Below are positions 33,015-42,310 of a stretch of DNA of 64,000 nt, piece by piece (position 1 is the stretch's first letter; every line of letters starts with the position of its first letter). The translations under genes were made by a program, and so were the position numbers. The notes below the pieces were generated by a model, which had not been told where the DNA came from, did no database searches, and worked only from the letters and a program-made list of their open reading frames with translations. This stretch comes from Hyphomicrobiaceae bacterium (GTDB lineage Bacteria; Pseudomonadota; Alphaproteobacteria; Rhizobiales; Devosiaceae), in assembly GCA_020638065.1 (NCBI GenBank), contig JACKJG010000012.1, positions 62,001-126,000 on the forward strand. Reading direction: 5' to 3'.

Positions 33015-34001
33015 TCAGGCAGCGCCTGGCAGGGCGCGTCTGGTCTCCATGATACCCACATAAAGCGATGCGGCGATGATGAGGATGGCGCCGGGCCAGA
33101 ACAGGGCGCTTGGCACCTGCGAGAGCACGATCCAGCCGAGTAGCACGTTGAACGGCAGTTTCAGATCATCGAACGGCTGCAGATAGGTTGCGTCTGCGAA
33201 CTTGTAGGCGTTCCAGAGCAGATATTGCGCGGCGGCTGTGACCAGGCCGAGGAACAGCATCCACCACACGCCTTCGCCCGTGGGCAGGCCGAGATCGAGG
33301 CCGGTCGAAAGGCTGGCGGGCAGGGCGCCGGCGGGCAGAATTGTCACCAGGATGCCCAGAACGATGCCGATGATTGCGTGGTTCACTACGATCAGCAACA
33401 GCAGGTACAACGTCAGGGATTCCGGGGTCTCGTCGCGTGCGAGATACTTGGAAATCACCGTGGTGGCGCTCCACAAAGCTGCCGCCAGGACCGGCAGAAG
33501 CGAGCCCCAGGTGAAGGCATCGGTGCCGAAACCGACGATCAGGAACGCACCGATGAAGGCGACGATCGAGGCGCCGAGGCGGGTCGGGCTGAGCTTTTCG
33601 CCGAGGAAGAGGACGGACCCGGCGATCACGAAGAACGGGCCGGTCAGCAGAAGGCCGACCATTTGCCAGACGGGCACGCCGGAGGCGAAGCCGAAAACGA
33701 AAACCTGGGCGCCAAGCGCGGAGGCGAGGGCGCGGATTTCGTGCCAGACTGGATGGCCGGTTCTGAGGTTGGCGAGGCCGATCCTGAGGATCAGCGGAAC
33801 GGCGAAGATAGTGGCGATCAGGTATTGCCAGAACACAGCTGCAGAAGACGACATCTTGTCGGCCGCATTCAGCGGGTCCCACGGGTTGGTGAGGACGTCA
33901 TAGACGAAATTGACGATGGCGAAGATCACCTGCGCGGCAACCATGTAGATGGTGCCGAGCATCAAGCCGTTATTGGCGGGTGAAGAGGCAGTCTGGGACA
34001 T
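33015..34001 (-). CDS. ribN: RibN-like riboflavin transporter (EamA/DMT family)
   Basis: A 328-residue protein with about ten membrane helices and two EamA repeats (for example LGTIYMVAAQVIFAIVNFVYDVL and LLPVLAAALWSATTVISKYLA). The DMT/EamA superfamily covers many substrates, but this gene has an FMN riboswitch directly upstream. EamA carriers in that position in Rhizobium and relatives (RibN) import riboflavin, so substrate and name are inferred from the riboswitch. AGGATC precedes the ATG at 34001. It is monocistronic. Expression should fall when FMN is plentiful. Confidence 0.82.
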   Translation of the reverse strand: MSQTASSPANNGLMLGTIYMVAAQVIFAIVNFVYDVLTNPWDPLNAADKMSSSAAVFWQYLIATIFAVPLILRIGLANLRTGHPVWHEIRALASALGAQVFVFGFASGVPVWQMVGLLLTGPFFVIAGSVLFLGEKLSPTRLGASIVAFIGAFLIVGFGTDAFTWGSLLPVLAAALWSATTVISKYLARDETPESLTLYLLLLIVVNHAIIGIVLGILVTILPAGALPASLSTGLDLGLPTGEGVWWMLFLGLVTAAAQYLLWNAYKFADATYLQPFDDLKLPFNVLLGWIVLSQVPSALFWPGAILIIAASLYVGIMETRRALPGAA

Positions 34002-34145
34002 TTTCGATCCTTTCGTAGCTCCAGAGTTGCCTCAGGGATACGGAGACCGAAACACGCGTTCGCCAGACATGGCGAAGTCGCTTGCCCTTTTCCGTTCTCT
34101 TTCATCCGGACTGTGACCGTCGGCCCTGGAGTTGCACCAGATCTG

Positions 34146-34260
34146 CTGACCCAGACTTCTTTTTCGTCGCGTTTCCGAACCGGAAAACCGGTATCCGTTT
34201 CACGGATCATCGCTTATTCGGAGCGATGATTTGTCCGTTCAACTCCTGGAAACGCTCAAG
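34146..34260. repeat. Palindromic mosaic insertion 2 inside the FMN riboswitch
   Basis: About 115 bases between two conserved riboswitch segments. It holds a hairpin (ATCATCGCT / AGCGATGAT) and a segment at 34176-34196 containing AACCGGAAAACCGGTA that closely resembles 34305-34325 in the other insertion. It is bracketed by GCGTTTCC-type ends. It looks like the mosaic palindromes (RIME type) seen between genes in rhizobia and relatives. Confidence 0.6.
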
Positions 34261-34283
34261 CGATCTGGCGCTCGCGGGCTTGG

Positions 34284-34344
34284 TCTCCTTGATGGTCGCG
34301 CGTTCGAACCGTAAAACCGGTTTCCACTTCTTCCGAACGCGCTC
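34284..34344. repeat. Palindromic mosaic insertion 1 inside the FMN riboswitch
   Basis: About 60 bases with perfect 9-bp arms GCGCGTTCG / CGAACGCGC around AACCGTAAAACCGGTTTCC. Its 34305-34325 core differs from 34176-34196 at only two of 21 positions. Confidence 0.6.
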
Positions 34345-34467
34345 CGGGACACCTTACCGCCGGTGGGGAATTTCACCCCGCCCTGAGAACTGCCACAGCT
34401 TTCACTGCGGCCCGCGGAACATAATGAACCGAAAAGCTGAATTCAAGCTGAAGCGCGACCTGTTCCG

Positions 34468-35484
34468 TCAGGCGGAAGGGCCACCCGGAAGCGGCGTGCC
34501 CTTGCGAAGAAGGCCGGACGTTGCCAGATCGCTCCAAAGCGCTTGGGGAAGGTCCTGATCCCACCAGCCGAGGATCTGGTCGAGTTCGGCGACGGTGCGC
34601 GGCCCGGGCAAAACGCAAGCGACGGCGGGGTGCGCCAGCGGAAATTGTAGTGCGGCGGCGGGCAGGACAACGCCGTGGGCCTCGCAAATGGTTTGCAGCG
34701 CCCTGGCCTTGTCCACGACTTCCGCAGGCGCCTTGTCATAGTTCCAGGTGTCGCCGCCGGCCAGAAGTCCGGAATTGAAGGGACCGCCGCAAATGATCGA
34801 GGTCTGGCGGGCCACGCACTTGTCGAGAAACGGGCTGAGGGAGGTCTGTTCGAGCAGGGTGTAGCGTCCGGCGAGCAGGAAGGCATCCCAGTCGCCGATT
34901 TCGAGGGCGCGGTCGAGCACTTCCCACATATTGACGCCGATGCCGATGGCGCCGATCCGGCCGGTGCGTTTCAATTCCTCGAGAGCGCGATAGCCCGAGC
35001 GTTCGAGTGTCTGAAAATGGCCCTCCGCCGCATCGCCCAGCGTGTCGGGCGCCACATCGTGAACCAGCAGGATGTCGATGCGGTTGGTGGCGAGGCGCTG
35101 CAAACTGTCTTCGAAGGAGCGCATCAGGCCGTCGTAAGAATAGTCGAATACATCGACAAAAGGGTACGGTTCGCGCCAGGAATTGGGTTTTCCGTATGGA
35201 CCTGTTTGTGGAGCCAGAAGCCGGCCGCATTTGCTCGAAAGCGTCAGGCTGTCGCGGTGTGAACGGATGGCGTCGCCGACCATGTGTTCGGCTTTGCCAA
35301 ACCCGTAGAAAGGCGCCGTGTCGACATATGTGATGCCGCTTTGAATGGCGTGATCGATTGTGGCCCGAGCATCGGTCTCGGGAACCGGGAACATGTTGCC
35401 GGCAAGGCTCGCCGTGCCGAGCCCCAGTGCGCTCACCATCACGCCGGATCGCCCCAGGCGTCTTTGTTCGAATTGCCGACTCAT
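34468..35484 (-). CDS. Aldo/keto reductase (sugar/pyridoxal dehydrogenase type)
   Basis: A 338-residue cytosolic NAD(P)-dependent oxidoreductase. AKR landmarks: GLGTASLAGNMFP at the N-terminus, YVDTAPFYGFGKAEHMVG with catalytic Asp and Tyr, the Lys in LSSKCGR, the His in LLVHD, and IGIGVNMWEV in the middle. The sequence style resembles D-threo-aldose (L-fucose) dehydrogenases and pyridoxal 4-dehydrogenase; the substrate cannot be decided by eye. GGAGGGAAGC precedes the ATG at 35484. It is divergent from recA. Confidence 0.88.
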   Translation of the reverse strand: MSRQFEQRRLGRSGVMVSALGLGTASLAGNMFPVPETDARATIDHAIQSGITYVDTAPFYGFGKAEHMVGDAIRSHRDSLTLSSKCGRLLAPQTGPYGKPNSWREPYPFVDVFDYSYDGLMRSFEDSLQRLATNRIDILLVHDVAPDTLGDAAEGHFQTLERSGYRALEELKRTGRIGAIGIGVNMWEVLDRALEIGDWDAFLLAGRYTLLEQTSLSPFLDKCVARQTSIICGGPFNSGLLAGGDTWNYDKAPAEVVDKARALQTICEAHGVVLPAAALQFPLAHPAVACVLPGPRTVAELDQILGWWDQDLPQALWSDLATSGLLRKGTPLPGGPSA

Positions 35485-35554
35485 GTTTGCTTCCCTCCGA
35501 TTTCGGCCGGTGTTGCACCTGAAACGGGGTGGAGCAAGAGGAACGGAATTTTTG

Positions 35555-35581
35555 TTGACAAATTAGAAACAAAATGAGAAC
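35555..35581 (+). promoter_or_regulatory. recA promoter -35 with LexA-like SOS site
   Basis: TTGACA at 35555-35560 is followed by AAAC-N7-GAAC at 35567-35581, one base from the alphaproteobacterial LexA site GAAC-N7-GAAC. The site lies where the -10 region would be. The -10 hexamer itself is unclear. Confidence 0.55.
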
Positions 35582-35672
35582 AAAATAGGCACAAGCGCAT
35601 GGGCGTGAGCAAATTTTGGCAATCCAGGTGCGCATTGCGCGGCAGCGGCGGACCTGAAATAAGGAGAGTGAA

Positions 35673-36755
35673 ATGGCGGGTTCCACACTTAAGGTGATTG
35701 ACGGGGGCGGGATGGACAAGAACAAGGCTCTGGAAGCTGCACTCGGCCAGATCGAGCGCAATTTCGGCAAGGGCTCCATCATGAAGCTGGGCTCGGACTC
35801 GGTGCAGCAGGTCGAGTCGATTTCGACCGGTTCGCTGGGGCTCGATATTGCCCTTGGCATCGGCGGTTTGCCGCGCGGCCGCATCGTTGAAGTGTTCGGT
35901 CCGGAAAGCTCGGGCAAGACCACGCTGGCCCTGCATGTGGTGGCTGAGGCCCAGAAGAAGGGCGGCATCTGCGCTTTCGTTGATGCCGAGCATGCGCTTG
36001 ATCCCATCTATGCCAAGAAGCTTGGCGTCAATGTCGACGAATTGCTGATTTCACAGCCCGATGCCGGCGAGCAGGCGCTCGAAATTGCCGATACGCTGGT
36101 GCGTTCGGGCGCAATCGATGTGCTGGTGGTCGATTCGGTGGCCGCTCTGACCCCCAAGGCGGAGCTTGAGGGGGAGATGGGCGATTCTCTGCCCGGCCTG
36201 CAGGCGCGGCTGATGAGCCAGGCCATGCGTAAGCTGACGGCGTCAATTTCACGCTCGCATTGCATGGTCATCTTCATCAACCAGATCCGCATGAAGATCG
36301 GGGTGATGTTCGGCTCGCCGGAAACCACGACCGGCGGCAATGCGCTGAAGTTCTATTCCTCGGTGCGCCTCGATATCCGGCGGATCGGCACGATCAAGGA
36401 ACGGGACGAGGCGGTGGGTAACCAGACGCGTGTGAAGGTGGTCAAGAACAAGCTGGCGCCGCCGTTCCGTCAGGTCGAATTCGACATCATGTATGGCGAA
36501 GGTATTTCGAAAACCGGTGAATTGCTCGATCTGGGCGTCAAGTCGGGGATCGTCGAGAAGTCCGGCGCCTGGTTCTCCTATGATAGTCAGCGGCTCGGGC
36601 AGGGGCGCGAGAATGCGCGCCAGTTCCTGACGGAAAATCCCGAGATCGCGGCGGAGATCGAACATGGGGTGCGCGAGAGTGCCGGGCTGATCTCGGAAAA
36701 GCTTCTGAGCGATCCGGAAACGGAAGAGGCAGGACTGGCCGACGGCGAGGAGTAA
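35673..36755 (+). CDS. recA: RecA recombinase
   Basis: A 360-residue protein of normal length. Walker A GPESSGKTT, Walker B LVVDSVAAL, and the DNA-binding loops around MGDSLPGLQARLMSQAMRKLT and NQIRMKIGVMFGSPETTTGGNALKFY are intact. RecA forms filaments on single-stranded DNA for repair and recombination and triggers LexA self-cleavage. AAGGAG precedes the ATG. The upstream region has TTGACA and a LexA-like site; a terminator follows. alaS lies downstream, as is common in this group. Confidence 0.98.
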   Translation: MAGSTLKVIDGGGMDKNKALEAALGQIERNFGKGSIMKLGSDSVQQVESISTGSLGLDIALGIGGLPRGRIVEVFGPESSGKTTLALHVVAEAQKKGGICAFVDAEHALDPIYAKKLGVNVDELLISQPDAGEQALEIADTLVRSGAIDVLVVDSVAALTPKAELEGEMGDSLPGLQARLMSQAMRKLTASISRSHCMVIFINQIRMKIGVMFGSPETTTGGNALKFYSSVRLDIRRIGTIKERDEAVGNQTRVKVVKNKLAPPFRQVEFDIMYGEGISKTGELLDLGVKSGIVEKSGAWFSYDSQRLGQGRENARQFLTENPEIAAEIEHGVRESAGLISEKLLSDPETEEAGLADGEE

Positions 36756-36841
36756 AGCGAGGGGAGACTGGCTCTTCCCCGCTGCCTGATCCTGTTTTTG
36801 GTGTTTTTCCTCGGATCAGGACAAAATGCATTAGCTTTGGG

Positions 36842-36873
36842 GCCCTGCCGCATCTGATGTGGCGGGGCTTTGT
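36842..36873 (+). terminator. Terminator after recA
   Basis: Stem GCCCTGCCGCA / TGTGGCGGGGC (one mismatch) with loop TCTGA, followed by TTTGTC. It lies between recA and alaS. Confidence 0.65.
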
Positions 36874-36964
36874 CTGGACAGGCCCGCGAAGCGCAATTAG
36901 AAGAGCGAAACGGATTTGACAGGTGGGGTTGGCCCCACCTCGTTTTTTGTTGAATGAGCTCTCA

Positions 36965-39625
36965 ATGACCAGCGTAAACGACATACGCCGCACGTTCCTC
37001 GACTATTTCGTTGCCAACGGCCACGAAGCGGTTCCCTCGAGCCCGCTGGTGCCGCGCAATGATCCGACATTGATGTTCACCAATGCGGGCATGGTCCAGT
37101 TCAAGAACGTATTTACCGGGCTTGAATCGCGGCCCTATTCAACCGCGACCACGTCGCAGAAATGCGTGCGTGCCGGAGGCAAGCACAACGATCTGGACAA
37201 TGTCGGCTATACCGCGCGGCATCTGACCTTTTTCGAGATGCTGGGAAATTTCTCGTTCGGCGATTATTTCAAGGAGCGCGCGATCGAGCTCGCCTGGAAC
37301 CTGGTACACAAGGAATTCGGGCTTCCCAAGGACAAGCTGACGGTCACCGTCTACCACGACGATCATGTCGCGTTCGATCTCTGGAAGAAGATTGCCGGTC
37401 TTCCCGAGGAGCGCATCATTCACATCGCAACCCATGACAATTTCTGGTCGATGGGCGATACGGGCCCCTGCGGGCCGTGTTCTGAAATATTCTACGATCA
37501 CGGATCGGAATTCTGGGGCGGGCCTCCGGGATCCCCCGAAGAGGACGGCGACAGGTTCATCGAAATCTGGAATCTCGTCTTCATGCAGTACGATCAGCTG
37601 GACAATGGTTCGCGTGTTGATCTTCCGCGCCCGTCGATCGATACGGGCATGGGGCTGGAGCGTTTTTCGGCGCTGATGCAGGGCACCAACAATGTCTTTG
37701 AAACCGATATGTTCAGGGCTCTGGTCGGTGCGGCGGCGGATGTAACCCGTTCGCGCAGCGAGGGGGATGCGCTGGTGTCGCAGCGTGTGATCGCAGATCA
37801 CCTGCGTTCCATGTCGTTTCTGATCGCGGAAGGGGTGTTGCCGTCAAACGAAGGGCGGGGCTATGTGCTGCGGCGCATCATGCGGCGCGCGATGCGGCAT
37901 GCGACAATGCTTGGTGCAAAAGAGCCGGTGATTCACAGGCTGGTGGCCAATCTCGCCGCCGAAATGGGACAGGCCTATCCTGAGCTGGTGCGGGGCGAGG
38001 CGATGATTGCCGAGACTGTCCGGCTGGAGGAAGAGCGCTTCCTGAAGACGCTCGACCGGGGCCTCTCCATTCTCAACGACGAAAGCGCCTCGCTTTCCAA
38101 GGGTGACACCTTGCCCGGGGAAACCGCGTTCCGTCTTTACGATACTTACGGATTTCCGCTCGATCTGACCGAGGATGCTTTGCGCGCGCGCGGCGTGGCG
38201 GTCGATCACAAGGGATTCAACGAGGCAATGGCCGCGCAAAAGGCAGCGGCGCGCGCCAGTTGGGCCGGGTCCGGGGAATCCGGGGTTGAAACGGTCTGGT
38301 TCGATCTGGCCGAGAAGGCCGGTGCGACCGAGTTTCTGGGCTATGAAACCGAGGATGCCGAAGGCGTAGTGGTGGCGCTGGTGAAGGACGGCGTTTCGGT
38401 GGAAGAGCTTGGCACCGGCGATGAGGGTTATCTCGTCTTCAACCAGACGGCATTTTACGCGGAAAGCGGCGGGCAGGTCGGTGACAGCGGCATTCTGCGT
38501 GGCGACGCTGTTGAACTGGCGGTCGAAGATGCGCGGAAGCAGGTTGGCGGCGTTTTCGCGCACAAGGTCAAAGTGACCAATGGCGCGGTCCGGGTGGGGG
38601 ACGCGCTCAAGCAGGAAGTCGATCACGGACGGCGGTCAGCCATCCGCGCCAATCACTCGGCGACACATCTGCTGCACGAAGCCTTGCGGCAGACGCTGGG
38701 GACGCACGTGGCCCAGAAGGGATCGCTGGTTGCCAACGACCGGTTGCGCTTCGATTTTTCGCACACCAAGCCGATGGATCGGGACGAAATCGCCAATGTC
38801 GAGCGCCTTGCCAACGCGATCGTGTTGCAGGATGCGCCGGTTGAAACACGGCTGATGGCCGTCGACGACGCGGTTGCGTCCGGCGCCATGGCGCTGTTTG
38901 GAGAAAAATATGGCGACGAGGTGCGCGTGGTCTCCATGGGTACGGCGCTTGAGGGCGACAAGGCCGGAAAGGTCTATTCGATGGAATTGTGCGGGGGCAC
39001 GCATGTGCGCCGTACCGGCGAAATCGGTCTGGTGACGATCGTTCAGGAAAGCGCGGTCGCCTCGGGTGTCCGCCGTATCGAAGCATTGACCGCCGACGCG
39101 GCCCGCACCTATTTTGAGGAGCAGGATCAGACGCTGCGCGCGATTGCCGGTGCCTTGAAGGTTTCACCCAAAGAAGCGCTTGGGCGGGTCGAGACCCTGG
39201 TTGAAGAGCGCAAGAAACTCGAGCGTGAGCTTGCGGATGTTCGCAAGAAGCTCGCTCTGGGTGGCGGTGCATCAGGCGGCGCAGAGGCGAAATCGGTCAA
39301 CGGTTTGTCTTTCCTCGGACAAACGGTCAACGGCGTGCAACCAAAAGAGCTCAAGGGCCTTGTCGATGAGGCCAAGAAACGGCTTGGTTCTGGTGTTGCA
39401 GCCATGATCGCGGTGGCAGAAGACGGCAAGGCCGCGGTCGTCGTTGGGGTGACCGAGGACCTTGTGAACAAGGCCAATGCCGTCGATCTGGTGCGCACGG
39501 CGTCGGAGGTGTTGGGCGGCAAGGGCGGCGGTGGCCGGCCTGACATGGCGCAGGCCGGTGGACCCGATGGCAGCAAGGCGGATGATGCGTTGGCTGCGAT
39601 CGAGGCGCAACTGGCGGCGGTATAA
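36965..39625 (+). CDS. alaS: Alanyl-tRNA synthetase
   Basis: An 886-residue enzyme of standard length. Class II motif 1 lies in VPRNDPTLMFTNAGMVQFKNVF; motif 2 in TSQKCVRAGGKHNDLDNVG; the editing domain zinc ligands are HSATHLLHEAL (HxxxH) and CGGTHV; the C-terminal Gly-rich part (GGKGGGGRPDMAQAGG) is intact. It charges tRNA-Ala and removes mischarged Ser and Gly. The ATG at 36965 (MTSVNDIRRTFLDYF) is the family start, although the frame is open 14 codons further. It converges on the GDPD gene with a 10-base gap. Confidence 0.98.
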   Translation: MTSVNDIRRTFLDYFVANGHEAVPSSPLVPRNDPTLMFTNAGMVQFKNVFTGLESRPYSTATTSQKCVRAGGKHNDLDNVGYTARHLTFFEMLGNFSFGDYFKERAIELAWNLVHKEFGLPKDKLTVTVYHDDHVAFDLWKKIAGLPEERIIHIATHDNFWSMGDTGPCGPCSEIFYDHGSEFWGGPPGSPEEDGDRFIEIWNLVFMQYDQLDNGSRVDLPRPSIDTGMGLERFSALMQGTNNVFETDMFRALVGAAADVTRSRSEGDALVSQRVIADHLRSMSFLIAEGVLPSNEGRGYVLRRIMRRAMRHATMLGAKEPVIHRLVANLAAEMGQAYPELVRGEAMIAETVRLEEERFLKTLDRGLSILNDESASLSKGDTLPGETAFRLYDTYGFPLDLTEDALRARGVAVDHKGFNEAMAAQKAAARASWAGSGESGVETVWFDLAEKAGATEFLGYETEDAEGVVVALVKDGVSVEELGTGDEGYLVFNQTAFYAESGGQVGDSGILRGDAVELAVEDARKQVGGVFAHKVKVTNGAVRVGDALKQEVDHGRRSAIRANHSATHLLHEALRQTLGTHVAQKGSLVANDRLRFDFSHTKPMDRDEIANVERLANAIVLQDAPVETRLMAVDDAVASGAMALFGEKYGDEVRVVSMGTALEGDKAGKVYSMELCGGTHVRRTGEIGLVTIVQESAVASGVRRIEALTADAARTYFEEQDQTLRAIAGALKVSPKEALGRVETLVEERKKLERELADVRKKLALGGGASGGAEAKSVNGLSFLGQTVNGVQPKELKGLVDEAKKRLGSGVAAMIAVAEDGKAAVVVGVTEDLVNKANAVDLVRTASEVLGGKGGGGRPDMAQAGGPDGSKADDALAAIEAQLAAV

Positions 39626-39635
39626 GCTGCCTGCG

Positions 39636-40628
39636 TCAGGTCAGGGGCGCGGTGCCCTTGACCAACGGTCCGATCAGGTCGATCCGGTTCGTCCAGATGT
39701 AGCCGTCAAATGCGGGAGACACTTCTGAGAGAAGCTCCGGTGTGTCGATGCCGGTTGTGCCCGCGTTTGCGAGGTCGACAGGGCCGATCAGCACCACGTC
39801 GCTGCCAGCGGTCCGGGCGCGTTCGAGAAAGCGGTTTGGCCACCCCCATATCAGCCAGGTGAAATTGAGCGGCACCATGATTTTGGTGTTGTGACAGCTC
39901 TCGGGCATCATACCCGTCCAGCCCAGCGCGATGTACCTGACGAGGCAATCTCTGGCTGCTTTGCTGCCGAAGGCTTCCAATCCGGGGAGGAGCTGGTTGA
40001 TCTTGTCCGATGGCGCCTGGCCACCGTAGGCGGACCAGGTCCGGTTGAGCCAATCAGGATTTTCCTCAAGCCGTTCGGCAAGCAAATCGGCTTCCTCGGC
40101 ATCGTTGCTTTTGAAATTGATGAGGAATTCTCCCCCGACCGTGCCTTCGAACATGCCGGCGATGTCAGGCAACAAACCGGTGCCTTTGCCGCGAAAGGGG
40201 AAGGACTTGCCGCCGTCAGCGGTGTAGCCAAAGCCGATGTCGAGTGCCTGCAGGTCGGCCAGAGCGAAATCGCGGACATCGCCGTGGCCTTCGGTCCGGC
40301 AATCGATCGTCCAGTCGTGGAATACGGCCAGTTGACCGTCGCTTGTGGGCGCAATGTCGAATTCAACCACGTCGGCGCCCAGTTCGAACGCCGCCTGGGC
40401 TGAGGCGACGGTATTTTCGAGATAGTCATGGACCGGCGGATAAATCCGTTCGGCGGTGCAGGTTTCGTTGGTCAGGCCGTCATGGCTGAAGGTCTGGTGA
40501 ACCCCGCGATGTGCGATCAGCCGGATTTGCGGGTCATCGGGCGGCGGCGCGAACCAGGAGGCATTGAACAGGTAAATTGCGGCGGCAAAAACAAGCAGTA
40601 CGAGCAGAATGCGGCCAAATACGCGCAT
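39636..40628 (-). CDS. Glycerophosphodiester phosphodiesterase family protein
   Basis: A 330-residue protein with an N-terminal membrane anchor or signal (RILLVLLVFAAAIYLF). The GDPD motifs follow: LIAHRGVHQTFSHDGL (catalytic HR), ENTVASAQAAFELGADVVEFDI (metal-binding Glu/Asp) and VFHDWTID (second catalytic His). Such enzymes split glycerophosphodiesters into glycerol 3-phosphate and an alcohol. The C-terminal half (MVPLNFTWLIWGWPNRFLERARTAGSDV) is less typical. It is probably periplasmic, anchored in the inner membrane. Confidence 0.85.
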   Translation of the reverse strand: MRVFGRILLVLLVFAAAIYLFNASWFAPPPDDPQIRLIAHRGVHQTFSHDGLTNETCTAERIYPPVHDYLENTVASAQAAFELGADVVEFDIAPTSDGQLAVFHDWTIDCRTEGHGDVRDFALADLQALDIGFGYTADGGKSFPFRGKGTGLLPDIAGMFEGTVGGEFLINFKSNDAEEADLLAERLEENPDWLNRTWSAYGGQAPSDKINQLLPGLEAFGSKAARDCLVRYIALGWTGMMPESCHNTKIMVPLNFTWLIWGWPNRFLERARTAGSDVVLIGPVDLANAGTTGIDTPELLSEVSPAFDGYIWTNRIDLIGPLVKGTAPLT

Positions 40629-40696
40629 GGAATCGTCCCCTTAGCGTCGAACCTGTAGACTTGATGCCGAATGCGGCGGAATGAGGTTCAGAGCTC

Positions 40697-40740
40697 ATAA
40701 AAAGATTCCGGTTTCGCCGTTAAGGAGCGGAACCGGAATC
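40697..40740 (-). terminator. Terminator after the Clp-like gene
   Basis: Arms GATTCCGGTTTCGC / GCGGAACCGGAATC (one wobble pair) around a nine-base loop, with TCTTTTTATG on the minus strand. It lies about 25 bases past the stop of the gene ending at 40763. Confidence 0.8.
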
Positions 40741-40762
40741 GCTTTTTGCCGATTGATGTGTC

Positions 40763-42310
40763 CTAGTTTGCGCAGTTCAAGGTGATTGTCGCGAACTCCG
40801 TGCCACACTGAATTTGGCGGACCAGGGCGGCTTCCTCACCGGTCCATGACTGGCCGTCGTTCCCCACTTTTTCGATATGGATGATTGCCGCGCTGTCGCC
40901 AGACGCAAATCCGAACCATGAGAAGGGGTCGCCCGTTTCTTCATAGGTTCCGGAGCGGATGAAACCGGCGCCAGAAACGGATTCGTGGGTGATGTTTGTT
41001 CCCAGCGCGGTTTGCTCCATCAGAGCGGCGTCGAACAGTTCACGGCTACCGGTCTGGATGAAGGCTCGCACATTGCCGGCGCGGATTGTCTCGGTATTGA
41101 AGTCCTGGCTTTCGATGGTCATGTTCGCATCGATGATCGGAAGATCGATGTCTTGTGCCGGAATGAAGCGGCTCTCGTTCAAAAAGGCATTGGCGCCGCC
41201 ATCGAGGTCGTCGAGATTGGCGGTGGGTGCGAGGAACATGTGGTTCATGCTGCCTTTTTGAAAGACGCGACGGGTCGGCTCGGCACCGATTCCCATGGTC
41301 GACCAGCCCTTGTTGCGATTGAAAAAGCTCAACAAAGGCAAGGATCTGCCGTCAAGTCCGGCAGTCATGTACAGAGCGATATCGAAATCGCCGTTGGTCG
41401 CCAGGGACTGTTGGGTGACGGAACAATGGCCGAGCCGCAGCGGCTCGTTGCCCAAAACAAAACCGGACAATGGCTCACCGGTGGCACCGATGCCTGTGTT
41501 CGGGGTGAATTCGGTTGGAAAGAACGGGTCCTCGAGCTCGGGCTGGGTGCTGTAGAAGGCCGCCATCAGCCGCAAGCAGGCATTGCGGACAGCGTCCTGT
41601 TTGTCGGTGATCCAGCTGCTCGCCGGACTCGCCGGCAGGGCCGAGCGGGTCAGGTAAAGGTCGTTGGGGGTCAGCAGGTTATACGTCTGATCTGGTCCCT
41701 GAAACATCATCCAGCCCACGATGTTGGGGTTGATGTTCCAGCGCACCAGTTCGTCCGCCATGATGGCGAAGTTCACGCGATTATTGTCCATGACCTCGCC
41801 GGTGCGCTTTTCTTCGATGTAACGCGCAAGGTTGGCGTCATCGATATAGGGCGCGTGAAAGCCGACGATCGAGCCGGGTTCGGCGACACGATCGATGTAG
41901 GTGCCAACGCCATCCTGCGGGGAATAGGCAGAGCCACCCAGAAACGCGAAGGCACAGGCGGAATAGCAGTAATTGCCGCGCTCCACGATAGTCGCGATGT
42001 GGTTGTCGCGGAAATATTGCGCGAGATCGAGGCCAGTTGAATAGTTGCCGCCCGGACCGTTGAGCGAGACCACGGCGATCGGGCTGCCATCGGCCGGCGC
42101 ACATTCCTCGCGGCAATGCACGTTCTCGTCGATGACGGCCTTGAGATTCTCGAGGTCCTCCGCGACGGTTTCGCCGTTATAGGTGATCAAGGGCACCATG
42201 TGATCGGCGGAAAAGTAGATTTGCTTGAAGCGAATATCGGCGGCCGCGGCAGACCCAGCCAGTCCGGCCACGACAAGAATTGCCAACAAGAAGCGTGTCA
42301 TTTGCAGCAT
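40763..42310 (-). CDS. Periplasmic Clp-protease-like protein (COG3904 type)
   Basis: A 515-residue exported protein: signal peptide at 1-24 (FLLAILVVAGLAGSAAAA). Residues about 70-180 resemble the ClpP/crotonase fold: VVSLNGPGGNYSTGLDLAQYFRDN matches the Gly-rich oxyanion strand, CYSACAFAFLGGS would place the nucleophile Ser, and IVGFHAPYID a His, the order of the ClpP catalytic residues. The C-terminal 300 residues, with several Cys, are unfamiliar. It was placed in the COG3904 'predicted periplasmic protein' group from memory. The ATG at 42310 has AGGGGAC before it. The nearest upstream gene on the same strand is a small membrane protein. Function is unknown. Confidence 0.72.
   Translation of the reverse strand: MLQMTRFLLAILVVAGLAGSAAAADIRFKQIYFSADHMVPLITYNGETVAEDLENLKAVIDENVHCREECAPADGSPIAVVSLNGPGGNYSTGLDLAQYFRDNHIATIVERGNYCYSACAFAFLGGSAYSPQDGVGTYIDRVAEPGSIVGFHAPYIDDANLARYIEEKRTGEVMDNNRVNFAIMADELVRWNINPNIVGWMMFQGPDQTYNLLTPNDLYLTRSALPASPASSWITDKQDAVRNACLRLMAAFYSTQPELEDPFFPTEFTPNTGIGATGEPLSGFVLGNEPLRLGHCSVTQQSLATNGDFDIALYMTAGLDGRSLPLLSFFNRNKGWSTMGIGAEPTRRVFQKGSMNHMFLAPTANLDDLDGGANAFLNESRFIPAQDIDLPIIDANMTIESQDFNTETIRAGNVRAFIQTGSRELFDAALMEQTALGTNITHESVSGAGFIRSGTYEETGDPFSWFGFASGDSAAIIHIEKVGNDGQSWTGEEAALVRQIQCGTEFATITLNCAN

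Larger units (their letters stand above)
34092..34390 (-). ncRNA. FMN riboswitch (RFN element) of ribN, unusually long
   Basis: Reading the minus strand from 34390, the conserved RFN segments occur in order: TTCTCAGGGCGGGGTGAAAT, then CCCCACCGGCGGTAAGG; AGCCCGCGAGCGCC (34268-34281); GCAGATCTGGTGCAACTCCA, then GGGCCGACGGTCACAGTCCG; and closing GATGAAAGAGAAC (P1 3' side). The conserved core is complete. Two variable regions are expanded (34284-34344 and 34146-34260), so the element spans about 300 bases, well above the usual size. It ends about 90 bases before ribN. This accounts for most of the 466-base gap between ribN and the aldo/keto reductase gene. Confidence 0.92.
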
